DNA from: Tistrella mobilis KA081020-065
Lineage (GTDB): Bacteria > Pseudomonadota > Alphaproteobacteria > Tistrellales > Tistrellaceae
Length of the DNA: 64,000 nt
Direction of reading: 5' to 3'
NCBI RefSeq assembly: GCF_000264455.2
Contig: NC_017966.1
Coordinates: forward strand, 372,001-436,000
Part shown: positions 10,613-19,512 of the stretch, piece after piece
How the letters are laid out: each line of letters opens with the position of its first letter
Numbering within the stretch: the first letter of the stretch is position 1
Made by a program: the position numbers and the translations under genes
Notes under the pieces: generated by a model
Seen by the model: the letters and a program-made list of their open reading frames with translations, nothing else
Told to the model about the DNA's origin: nothing
The model's database searches: none

Positions 10613-11940
10613 TCATCGACGACACGGTCTCCATGCTCGATGTGGCCGGCATCGGCTTCGGCCCGTCCAATCTGGCGCTGGCCATCGCGCTCGATGCCCG
10701 CGCCCCCGGCCGCCGGTCCTGCTTCTTCGAAAAACAGCCGGAATTCCGCTGGCATGGCGGCATGCTGCTGCCCGGCAGCCGGATGCAGGTCTCGTTCCTG
10801 AAGGATCTGGTCACGCTGCACGACCCCACCAGCCGCTTCACCTTCGTGAACTATCTCCATGCCCGCGGCCGGCTGGTCGACTTCATCAATCAGAAGACCT
10901 TTTTCCCCAGCCGGATCGAGTTCAACGACTATCTCCGCTGGGCGGCGGCGCAGTTCGACGACCGGGCCAGCTACGGAACGGAAGTTGTCGCGGTCGAGCC
11001 GGTTACAACCAATGGTCGTCTGACCGCCTTTGCGATCCGCATCGCCGATGCCGCGGGGCGCGAGCGGGTGGTGCGGGCGCGGTCCGCCGTCGTCGCCATG
11101 GGCGGCCGGCCGCGCATCCCCGAGCCCTTCCGTCCGCTGAAGAGGGAGCCGCGCCTGTTCCATTCCTCGGGCTATCTGCGCCATCTGGACCGGATCCGCC
11201 TCGCCGACGAGGCCGGCGGCCGGGTGGCGGTGATCGGCGGCGGGCAGAGTGCGGCCGAGATCTTTTCGGATATACGCAGCCGGTTTCCGCGCGTAAAAGT
11301 CGATCTGATCCTCCGCGCCGCGGCGCTCAAACCCGCCGATGACAGCCCGTTCGTGAACGAGATCTTCAACCCCGGCTTCACCGATCTGATCTTCTCGCAG
11401 GCCCCCGCACAGCGCCGGGCGGTGATCGACGAATTCCGCGGCACCAATTATTCGGTCGTCGACCTCGATCTGATCCAGTCGATCTATGAAGACCTCTATC
11501 AGCAGAAGGTGACCGGGGAAGACCGGTTGCGCATCCGTGCCGGCCAGCGTATCACCGGCGTCTCGGCCGGGGAGGGCGGAATCGCGGTGGTCACCCGCGA
11601 CACGATGTCGGGTGTGCCGGCCGCCGAGACCTACCAGGCCGTCATTCTCGCCACCGGCTATGACCGCGACCTGCCGCGCGATCTGGTCGGCGCGCTCGAC
11701 CCCCATGTCACAGGCTGGGAGCCGGACCGGCTCTACCGCGTGCCCATGGCCGACCCGTCGGGCCCGGTCCTGCACCTGCAGGGCGCCTGTGAAGACAGTC
11801 ATGGGTTGAGTGATACTCTTCTTTCAGTTGTGGTGATCCGGGCGCAGGAGATCGCGACCGCGCTGGCGGCGCATCTGGACCGGATGGATGCCGCCGCCGC
11901 TCCGGCCCGGCGGCCGGCCCTGGCGGGGGCGGCTGGCTGA
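10609..11940 (+). CDS. L-ornithine/L-lysine N-monooxygenase (PvdA/SidA/IucD family)
   Basis: FAD- and NADPH-dependent hydroxylase of the side-chain amine of ornithine (N5) or lysine (N6), the committed step for hydroxamate siderophores. The 443 residues show the FAD fingerprint GIGFGPSNLALA near residue 14, the NADPH site VIGGGQSAAEIF near 207, the family segment DDSPFVNEIFNP and the C-terminal ATGYDRDLP near 348. Length is normal for the family. The start overlaps the acyltransferase stop by 4 nt. Ornithine is the more likely substrate given the NRPS context, but the sequence alone does not decide between Orn and Lys. Confidence 0.93.
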   Translation: MIIDDTVSMLDVAGIGFGPSNLALAIALDARAPGRRSCFFEKQPEFRWHGGMLLPGSRMQVSFLKDLVTLHDPTSRFTFVNYLHARGRLVDFINQKTFFPSRIEFNDYLRWAAAQFDDRASYGTEVVAVEPVTTNGRLTAFAIRIADAAGRERVVRARSAVVAMGGRPRIPEPFRPLKREPRLFHSSGYLRHLDRIRLADEAGGRVAVIGGGQSAAEIFSDIRSRFPRVKVDLILRAAALKPADDSPFVNEIFNPGFTDLIFSQAPAQRRAVIDEFRGTNYSVVDLDLIQSIYEDLYQQKVTGEDRLRIRAGQRITGVSAGEGGIAVVTRDTMSGVPAAETYQAVILATGYDRDLPRDLVGALDPHVTGWEPDRLYRVPMADPSGPVLHLQGACEDSHGLSDTLLSVVVIRAQEIATALAAHLDRMDAAAAPARRPALAGAAG

Positions 11941-11943
11941 CCG

Positions 11944-12714
11944 ATGATCCCGGCACTGCTCCCGCTCGACCCCTTCCTCACCGGCGACTATGCCGCCCAT
12001 CGCGACAGTTTCGCCATGGCGGGCGTGGGCGAGGCAGGCGCCGGGGAGGCGGGGGTGCCGCTTGCCGATGCCGCCGCGGTCGGTGCGGCGCTCACCGCCT
12101 TCACGGCGCCGCTCGGCCCCGCCCGGCGGGTGGCGGCGGTCTCCCAATGGACCAAGTCGTATTTCGCCGTACTGACTGTTCCCTCGGTTGCAGCAACCCT
12201 GCTGCTCGACTGCGATCTGCCGCTGTCGCCCGAGGGCGGCATCACCATGGTTCTGGGCGAAAACGGCCGGCCCGCCGGCTTCCGTCTGCCCGGCGACGCC
12301 CGGCCGCTCGGCCCCGACCGGCTGGGGACCGCCTGCGGCTTCACCCGCTTTTCCGGGCTGATCGACGACCATCTGGCCGCCATCATCCCGGTTTTCGCCA
12401 CGGCGGGCGGGGTGCCGCAGCGGATGATCTGGTCCAATGCCGCCGATTATCTGGACCGGGCGGCCCGCATGCTCGTGCCGCTCGCCTCGGCCTGGCCGGG
12501 GCGCGAGGCGGCTTCTGCCGGGCTTCAGTCCCTGCTCGCCACGCCCGACCGCCCCGACGGCAGCCCCAACCTGCTGCACGAGCCCGTCCGCCTGATGAAC
12601 GGCCTGCGCACCCGCAAGGTCTGCTGCCTGCGCTATGCCATGCCGGGCGAGGATTTCTGCGGCAGCTGCCCCAAACGCCGCCGCGCCGAAGCCGCCCGCG
12701 CCGCGCGGGGGTAG
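11944..12714 (+). CDS. FhuF-type siderophore-iron reductase
   Basis: Probably releases iron from the imported ferri-siderophore by reducing it in the cytoplasm. The 256-residue protein ends with the FhuF [2Fe-2S] signature CC-x10-C-x2-C, seen as CCLRYAMPGEDFCGSCPKR around residues 227-243. It begins 3 nt after the monooxygenase stop, so it is in the same operon. The body is otherwise weakly conserved, as is usual for this family. Some members are named siderophore-interacting or siderophore-assembly proteins rather than reductases, but the motif and context agree. Confidence 0.85.
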   Translation: MIPALLPLDPFLTGDYAAHRDSFAMAGVGEAGAGEAGVPLADAAAVGAALTAFTAPLGPARRVAAVSQWTKSYFAVLTVPSVAATLLLDCDLPLSPEGGITMVLGENGRPAGFRLPGDARPLGPDRLGTACGFTRFSGLIDDHLAAIIPVFATAGGVPQRMIWSNAADYLDRAARMLVPLASAWPGREAASAGLQSLLATPDRPDGSPNLLHEPVRLMNGLRTRKVCCLRYAMPGEDFCGSCPKRRRAEAARAARG

Positions 12715-12752
12715 GGCAGGGCACCACCCCGATTTTCCGGACCTCCCCCTGA

Positions 12753-15064
12753 ATGCTTTTCTCCCCCCTCTGCCTCTCTTCGCGGCGGCCCCTCGCCGCC
12801 GCGCTCTGCCTCAGCCTTCTGCCCGCAACCATCCATGCCCGCGAGGTGGTCATTACCACCACCACCCACGGCATTCCCCATATCCTGGCGCCCGATCTGG
12901 AAGCGGCGGGCTATGGCGCCGGCTATGCCTATGCCGCCGCCGGCAATGCCTGCCTGCTGGCCGATGCGCTGGTCACCGTGCGGGGTGACCGCTCCCGGGT
13001 TTTCGGCCCCGATGCCCCGGTCGAGCTGATCGGGGCCGGGTTTCCAACCTCGTCTCGGACAGCTTCTTCCGCGCCTATCTGGACGATGCCCGCCTCGCCA
13101 TCGCCGATCCCGAGGCCGATGCCCTGATCCGCGGCTATGCCGAGGGCTACAACCGCTTCCTCGCAGAGGCCGGCCCCGATGCGCTGCCGGCGGCCTGTCG
13201 CGGCGCCGCCTGGGTCACCCCGGCGACCCCCGCCGATCTCCGCCGCCTGCTCGCCCGCCTTGCCATCCAGGCGAGCGGCGGCCGCTTCGCCGAGGCCATT
13301 GCCACCGCGGCACCCCCCACCGCCACTCCACCAGGTGACGGACCGGAGCAGCAGGCCGCCACCGACCCGCTGACCCCGCCGCCGGCGCTGGCCAGCAACG
13401 GCTATGCGCTGGGCGGCGATCTCACCGCCGATGGCGGCGGGCTGCTGCTCGGCAATCCGCATTTCCCCTGGGAGGGCGGTCTGCGCTTCTTCGCGCTCCA
13501 CGTCACCGTCCCGGGCGTGATCGACGTGATGGGGGCCACGCTGGCGCCGCTGCCGCTGCCGGCCATCGGCTTCAATGCCCGGCTGGCCTGGACGCATACC
13601 GTCTCGACCAGCCAGCGTTTCGTGCTCCACGAACTCCGCCTGGTGCCGGGCGATCCCACCGCCTATCTGGTCGACGGCGTGGCCGAGCGGATGACCGCGC
13701 GCGACATCACCATCCCCGTCCGCCAGGCGGACGGGACCGAGGCCACGGTCACCCGCCGGCTGTGGGAGAGCCGGTTCGGCGCCGTGCTCGCCATGCCGGC
13801 ACGCGGCCTCGCCTGGACGGCCGAGACCGCCTGGGCGATCACCGACCCGGAGCGCGCCGACACCAGCCTTGCGACGCAATGGCTGGGCCTCGGCCGGGCC
13901 GGCAGCGTCGCCGAGGCCGAAGCCGCGCTGATCGCCACCCGCGGCACGCCCTGGATCAACACGCTGATGGCCGATGCCGACGGCCGGGCGGGCCATGCTG
14001 ACCTCACCAGCGTGCCGCCGGTGACCGATGCCCTGGCCCGGGCCTGCGCGCCTTCGGCCAGGGCAGGGACGATCGCCGCCGCGGCCCGCATCACCATCCT
14101 GGCCGGCGACCGTGCCGCCTGCGCGGTGCCGGGGCTGATGCCGGCCGATCAGATGCCGGTGCGCAACAGCCGCCGGTTGTTCATGAACGCGAATGACTCC
14201 TATTGGTTGTCGGACCCCGCGACACCGCTCACCGGCCTGCCCGCGATTCTGGGCCCGACCGACGTGCCGCAGCGCCTGCGCACCCGGATGAGCGCCCGCC
14301 AGCTCGGCGAACTCACCGGCCGGCCCGGGCCCGCCATCGCGCCCTCGGATCTTGAGGCCATGCTGTTCTCGGAACGCAATCTGGCGGCCGATCTGGCGCT
14401 CGATGCCGTGCTCACCAGCTGCGCCGGCCAGCCCGACCTGGCCGAGGCCTGCGCCGTGCTCGCCCGCTGGGACCGGCTGAGTGCGCCCGCCTCCCGCGGG
14501 GCCGGGCTGTTCCGTCAGATCTGGCGGCGTCTGGGGGCGGATCCGGGCCGCGCTGGCGGCTTCTGGTCGGTGCCCTTCGATCCGGCACACCCTTTCGATA
14601 CCCCGCGCGCGCCGGATGCGCACGACAAGGGGACAGCGGATCTGCTGCGCGGCGCGCTTCGCCAGGCCGTGGCCGATCTCCGGGCGGCCGGTCTCGCCCT
14701 CGATGCGCCGCTCAGTGCCTTTCAGCAGCGGGGCGGCATCGCGCTGCGTGGCGGCGACGATGCCGAGGGCATGCTCGACAATCTGGGGCTGGGCCCGCTC
14801 GGCCCCGGCGGGTTCGACACCACGGCACCCTATGGCACCAGCTGGGTGCAACTGGTCCGCTGGCGCCGTCTGGCCGACGGCACCACCGCGCCGGTCGCCC
14901 GCGGCCTGCTGACCTATGGCCAGTCGGCCGACCCGTCCTCCCCCCTCCATACCGACCAGACCCGGCTTTATGCGGCGGGCCGGCTGTTCGATCTGCCGTT
15001 CACGGCAGAGCAGATCGCCGCAGATCCGGGTCTGACCCGTCGGGTGCTGGATCTGCCCGACTGA
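12753..15064 (+). pseudogene. PvdQ-like penicillin acylase (Ntn hydrolase), frameshifted in this sequence
   Basis: Family members are periplasmic self-cleaving acylases; PvdQ removes the fatty acid from the immature pyoverdine chain. Frame 1 (12753-about 13040) carries a signal peptide (hydrophobic core then ATIHA-R) and the start of the alpha subunit. Homology then continues in another frame from about 13037 (RVSNLVSDSFFRAYLDD) to the stop at 15064. The presumed autocatalytic Ser is codon 13394-13396 in ALASNGYALGG, followed by LLLGNPHFPW. The shift fits loss of one base in the G-rich stretch 13032-13043. Everything else looks intact and under coding constraint, so this is either a recent mutation or a sequence error. 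The gene is 38 nt downstream of the FhuF gene, in the same operon direction. Confidence 0.8.
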
Positions 15065-15129
15065 CCGGCCGTCAAAAAAAACGTCATCTGCCCTGAAAAA
15101 GTCACGCGGCCGACCGTCCTATCCGGGAA

Positions 15130-15150
15130 TGCGAGTGCCAACCAGTCGCA
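15130..15150. promoter_or_regulatory. Possible Fur-type iron box upstream of the TonB receptor
   Basis: A 21-bp segment begins TGCGAGT and ends AGTCGCA, an imperfect inverted repeat with the same spacing as the TGCGA...TTGCA-like site in front of the fecI-like gene (46021-46041). It covers the earliest possible start codon of the receptor (15129), which argues that translation begins further downstream. Weak, by-eye call. Confidence 0.3.
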
Positions 15151-15197
15151 ACACAACTGGGCACCCGCAACGGGACACGGGAAGATTGACGCAAAAA

Positions 15198-17717
15198 ATG
15201 CAGAAGACGGGAGCCGGTTGGACCATGGGCGGTCGGAACAGGACAGAGGCACGCGCGCAGGCCGCGCGCCGGCGACGGGCCGAGATCGTGGCGGATGTCG
15301 CCCTTGCGGTCGGCATGGCCGGCATGGTGCTGGCTCAGGCCCCCGCCGCGCGCGCGGCCGGGGCCGACGGCGTGCAGCTGGCGCAGGCCGGGCAGGGCTA
15401 TGACATCCCCGCCCAGTCGCTGACCGGGGCGATCACCAGCTTCGGCCGCCAGTCGGGCCTTCAGGTCACGCTGGATGCCGCCGTCGCGGGCGATCTGCGC
15501 TCGCCGGGCGTGCGCGGCAGCTACACCCCGGAAGAGGCGCTGCGCCGCCTGCTGCAGGGCACGGGCGTCACCTATCGCTTTGTCGATGCGCGGACGGTGA
15601 CCCTCACCCAGGTGGCGGGGCAGGGCGCCGCGGTTCTCGATCCGCTGGAAGTGGATGCGGACCGCCAGGTCGAAAGCCCCTTCCGGCCGATCGCCGGCTA
15701 TGTCGCCACCCGCAACGTCACCGGCAGCAAGTCCGACGTGCCGCTGATCGAAACGCCTCAGACGATTTCGATCGTGGTGCGCGACCAGATCGACGCCCAG
15801 GCCGCCCAGACCGTGCCGCAGTCGCTGCGCTACACCTCGGGCATGATGACCGACCGCAACGGCCTGGACGAGCGCGCCGACTTTCTCTATGCCCGCGGCT
15901 TCAAGGTCGACAGCTATCTGAACGGCACCCGCTATCTGGGCGGCACCTGGGCCACCGCCCAGATCGACGCCTATGCGCTGGAGCGGATTGAGGTGCTGAA
16001 GGGGCCGTCCTCGGTGCTCTACGGCCAGGCATCGCCCGGCGGCATCGCCAACGGCATCAGCAAGCAGCCGCTCGAAGACCCGGCGGGGGAAGTCCGTCTT
16101 CAGTATGGTGAATACAACCGGATGCAGGCGGCCTTCGACCTGACCGGCCCGCTCACCGAGGACAAAGACGTTCTGTTCCGCATCACCGGCCTCGGCCGCG
16201 GTGCCGACACCCAGATGGAGCAGACCAAGGAAGAGCGCTACTGGATCAATCCGGCGATCACCTTCCGCCCCAGTGAAGACACCACCCTCACCCTGCTCGG
16301 CAGCTATCAGACCGATCCGGCGCTTGGCGGTTATCAGCGCCTGCCGGCCTATGGCACGGTGCTTTACAACCCCGCTGGCGAAATCCCGACCGATCTCTTC
16401 GTGGGCGACCCCACTTTCGACAAGCAGGAGCGCAAGCAGTACTCGCTGAGTTCGCTGTTCGAGCACCGCTTCGACGACACCTTCACCTTCCGCCAGAATG
16501 CCCGCTTCATGCGGACGGATTCCGATTTCGGCTATCTCTACACCGGCAACATCATGTCGCCGACCAGCAGCCTGATCCGGCGCAGCGGCGTGATCGCCGA
16601 CGAGACCAATGACGGCATCACCGTCGACAACCAGATGCAGGCGAAGTTCGCGACCGGCGACGTCACCCATACCGCGCTGCTCGGCCTGGACTATCAGAAC
16701 AACCGCAACGACAGCGTTGTCGACTACCTGCTGGCGAATCCGATCGATTACGCCAACCCGAGCTATGGCAATCCGGGGATCGATTTCGACAATCCCTTCT
16801 TCCAGCAGAGTTCGTCGCAGCGCTTCGAGCAGACCGGTGTCTATGTCCAGGACCAGATGTCCTATGGCAACTGGCATCTCTCGCTCGGCGGCCGTCACGA
16901 CTGGCTGGACATCGACACCACCGACCGTCTCCTGAACGCTGAAAGCAACCTGACCGAGAATAAGTTCACCGGTAAGGTCGGCCTGCTCTACCACTTCACC
17001 GATATCGGGCTGGCGCCCTATGCCAGCTATTCCGAGGCCTTCGAGCCGATCGCCGGCACCACCACCGACGGCAAGGCATTCGAACCGCTGACCTCGCAGC
17101 AGTACGAGGTGGGCGTGAAGTATCAGCCCAAGGGCTGGAACACGCTCTTCACCCTGTCGCTCTACGACATCACCCAGCAGAACGTCGCCACCAGCACGGC
17201 GCGCGAGATCAATGGCGGCATCGTGAACTTCACCGATCAGAGCGGTGAGGTGTCATCCCAGGGTCTCGACTTCGAGATCCGCGCCAGTCCGTTCGACAAC
17301 TTCAACGTCATCGCGTCTTACGCCTACGTCGATGCCGAGGTCACCAAGGCCGGCGACATCACCGGCACCGAGGGCAAGACCCCGGTTTATGTGCCCGAGC
17401 ATTCGGGGTCGCTCTGGGCCGATTACCGCTTCATCGACGGTTACGTGGCGGGCCTGGGCCTCGGCGCCGGCATCCGGGTGAACGGCAAGACCTGGGCCGA
17501 CGCCCTCAACACCGTCGAGGTGCCGGGCTACGCCGTCTATGACGCGGCGGTCAGCTATGACCTCAGCTACCTGAACCCGGATTTTGCCGGGGCGAAGTTC
17601 CAGATCAACGCCACCAACCTCACCGACAAGATCTACGTCGCCGACTGCCAGAACCTCACCAACTGCTACTACGGCGCGCGCCGGAAGGTCTATGCCACGC
17701 TCAGCTACCAGTGGTAA
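15198..17717 (+). CDS. TonB-dependent siderophore receptor with N-terminal STN signalling domain
   Basis: Outer-membrane ferri-siderophore receptor of the FpvA/FecA transducer type. After an Arg-rich n-region and a hydrophobic signal segment (cleavage near ARA-AGADG) comes an STN domain beginning YDIPAQSLTGAI, which contacts an anti-sigma regulator. A plug follows (SKSDVPLIETPQTISIVV; VLKGPSSVLYGQASPGGI), then a beta-barrel with the C-terminal Tyr-Gln-Trp usual for outer-membrane proteins. I chose ATG 15198; ATG 15225 (GGGAG 11 nt upstream) and ATG 15129 are alternatives. It sits between the acylase and the siderophore importer. The STN domain predicts control by a FecI/FecR pair; the only such pair here is 27 kb away at 44.3-46.0 kb. 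Confidence 0.93.
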   Translation: MQKTGAGWTMGGRNRTEARAQAARRRRAEIVADVALAVGMAGMVLAQAPAARAAGADGVQLAQAGQGYDIPAQSLTGAITSFGRQSGLQVTLDAAVAGDLRSPGVRGSYTPEEALRRLLQGTGVTYRFVDARTVTLTQVAGQGAAVLDPLEVDADRQVESPFRPIAGYVATRNVTGSKSDVPLIETPQTISIVVRDQIDAQAAQTVPQSLRYTSGMMTDRNGLDERADFLYARGFKVDSYLNGTRYLGGTWATAQIDAYALERIEVLKGPSSVLYGQASPGGIANGISKQPLEDPAGEVRLQYGEYNRMQAAFDLTGPLTEDKDVLFRITGLGRGADTQMEQTKEERYWINPAITFRPSEDTTLTLLGSYQTDPALGGYQRLPAYGTVLYNPAGEIPTDLFVGDPTFDKQERKQYSLSSLFEHRFDDTFTFRQNARFMRTDSDFGYLYTGNIMSPTSSLIRRSGVIADETNDGITVDNQMQAKFATGDVTHTALLGLDYQNNRNDSVVDYLLANPIDYANPSYGNPGIDFDNPFFQQSSSQRFEQTGVYVQDQMSYGNWHLSLGGRHDWLDIDTTDRLLNAESNLTENKFTGKVGLLYHFTDIGLAPYASYSEAFEPIAGTTTDGKAFEPLTSQQYEVGVKYQPKGWNTLFTLSLYDITQQNVATSTAREINGGIVNFTDQSGEVSSQGLDFEIRASPFDNFNVIASYAYVDAEVTKAGDITGTEGKTPVYVPEHSGSLWADYRFIDGYVAGLGLGAGIRVNGKTWADALNTVEVPGYAVYDAAVSYDLSYLNPDFAGAKFQINATNLTDKIYVADCQNLTNCYYGARRKVYATLSYQW

Positions 17718-17796
17718 TCAGCATCCGCAGAATGCGGCAACCGGCGGTGGTGGGGTTGACCTGCCGCCGCCGGCGGTCGTCTGGAAGGGGGCGGTG

Positions 17797-18591
17797 ATGG
17801 AGGGTGCCTTTCAGGCCCGCGGGCTCGGCTTTGCGGTGGCCGGCCGGCCGCTGCTCGCCGATGTCGATCTGGGGGTTGAGAAGGGGCGGGTGCTGGGGCT
17901 GATCGGCCATAACGGCTCGGGCAAGAGCACGCTCATGAAGCTGCTCGCCCGCCAGATCGCGCCCACGACCGGAGAGGTCAGCCTCGACGGCCGGCCGCTC
18001 GCGGCCTGGGGCGACCGCGCCTTCGGCCGCAAGGTCGCCTATCTGCCGCAGACCCCGCCGGCCGCCGCCGGCATGACGGTGCGCGAACTGGTCCGGCTGG
18101 GCCGCTATCCCTGGCACGGCGCGCTCGGCCGCTTCAGCCGCCGCGATGCCGAGCGGGTCGATGCGGCGATGGAGGCCACCGACACCACCCGCTATGCCGA
18201 CCGCATGGTCGACAGCCTGTCGGGCGGAGAGCGTCAGCGGGTCTGGATCGCGATGCTGGTCGCCCAGGACGCCGATTTCATGCTGCTGGACGAGCCGATC
18301 TCCGCCCTCGACGTCGCCCATCAGATCGAGGTGCTGGACCTCGTCCACCGCCTCGCCCGCGGCGGCGCCGATGGGATAGGGCAGGGGCCGGGTGTCGTCG
18401 TCATCCTCCACGACGTCAACATGGCCGCGCGCTTCTGCGACGACATCCTGGCGCTCAAATCCGGCCGCGTCCTGCTCCGCGGCGGCCCCGCCGACCTGAT
18501 GACCGAAGACGCCCTCGCCCGCATCTACGGCGTCCGCATGGGCATCCTGCCCCACCCCGCCGGCGGCTGGCCGGTCGGCTTCGTGTACTGA
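17797..18591 (+). CDS. Iron-siderophore ABC importer ATPase (FhuC/FecE-like)
   Basis: ATP-binding subunit of a type II importer that carries ferri-siderophore across the inner membrane. The 264 residues contain Walker A GHNGSGKST, signature LSGGERQR, Walker B MLLDEP and the switch His in ILHDVN. The ATG at 17797 was chosen because GGAAGGGG lies just upstream; the open frame extends further 5' but would overlap the receptor gene. It begins 79 nt after the receptor stop and is followed by the binding protein and permease, giving a complete importer. Confidence 0.92.
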   Translation: MEGAFQARGLGFAVAGRPLLADVDLGVEKGRVLGLIGHNGSGKSTLMKLLARQIAPTTGEVSLDGRPLAAWGDRAFGRKVAYLPQTPPAAAGMTVRELVRLGRYPWHGALGRFSRRDAERVDAAMEATDTTRYADRMVDSLSGGERQRVWIAMLVAQDADFMLLDEPISALDVAHQIEVLDLVHRLARGGADGIGQGPGVVVILHDVNMAARFCDDILALKSGRVLLRGGPADLMTEDALARIYGVRMGILPHPAGGWPVGFVY

Positions 18592-18612
18592 GCGCGAGGG
18601 CAGGGGACAGCC

Positions 18613-19512
18613 ATGACCATTACCCGCCGCCACCTCATCGCCGGACTGGTTTCGGCACCGCTTCTACCTGCGGTAGCCCGCGCCGCCGCGTCGACGCATC
18701 AGCCGGCCGATCTGCCGCGCCGGATCGTGGCGCTCGACTGGTCCTCGGCCGAGACGCTGATCATGCTCGGCCGGCCGCCGGTGGGCATCGTGCGCATCCC
18801 CGATTATCGGGCCTGGGTGGTGGAGCCGCCCCTGCCCGACGGCGTGGCTGATGTCGGCATGCGGCTGGAGCCCAATCTGGAGGTCGTCCAGGCGCTCGCC
18901 CCCGATCTGATCCTGATCGCGCCGGGCCTTGAAGCCGTGCGCGCGCGGCTGGAGAGCATCGCCCCCACGCTGCGCCTGCAGGTCTTCACCCCCGGCCGCC
19001 CGGCCTTTCCGGCCGCCATCGCCGAAACCCGCCGTCTGGGGCAGCTGCTGGGGCTGGAAGATGCCACCGAGGCTGCCCTGGCCGCGGCCGAGGCGCGCAT
19101 GGACCGGGCTCGCGCGCAGCTCACCCGCTATGACGGCCGGCCGCTCTATGTCGTCAACGTGCTCGACGACCGCCATGTCCGGGTGCTGGGGCAGACGGGG
19201 CTCTGGCAGGCCGCCCTGGACCGGCTGGGCCTCGCCAATGCCTGGACCGGCGACAGCGGCCCCTGGGGCATGGCCACCGTCGGCCTGGAACGCCTGACCA
19301 CCAACCCCGAGGCCCGGCTGGTGCATGTCGCCCCCGGCCCGGCCGGTTTCGAAACCCGCCTCAGAACCAGCCCGCTCTGGCGCCATTTCGACATGATCCG
19401 GGCGGGCAGGGTGGTGGGTCTGCCGGCTGTTTTCCCCTTTGGCGCGGTGCCTTGTACCGTTCGCTTCGCGGAATGTCTCAGTCGGGCGCTGGCCGCGGAG
19501 GCAGGCGCATGA
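18613..19512 (+). CDS. Siderophore-binding periplasmic protein (FhuD/FecB-like)
   Basis: Substrate-binding component of the adjacent importer. The 299-residue protein starts MTITRRHLIAGLVSAPLLP, a twin-arginine-like signal peptide ending near ARAAA, followed by the FhuD fold (PRRIVALDWSSAETLIML, then LEPNLEVVQALAPDLIL). A Tat-type signal is common in FhuD homologues. The last 4 nt overlap the permease gene (ATGA). Confidence 0.9.
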   Translation: MTITRRHLIAGLVSAPLLPAVARAAASTHQPADLPRRIVALDWSSAETLIMLGRPPVGIVRIPDYRAWVVEPPLPDGVADVGMRLEPNLEVVQALAPDLILIAPGLEAVRARLESIAPTLRLQVFTPGRPAFPAAIAETRRLGQLLGLEDATEAALAAAEARMDRARAQLTRYDGRPLYVVNVLDDRHVRVLGQTGLWQAALDRLGLANAWTGDSGPWGMATVGLERLTTNPEARLVHVAPGPAGFETRLRTSPLWRHFDMIRAGRVVGLPAVFPFGAVPCTVRFAECLSRALAAEAGA

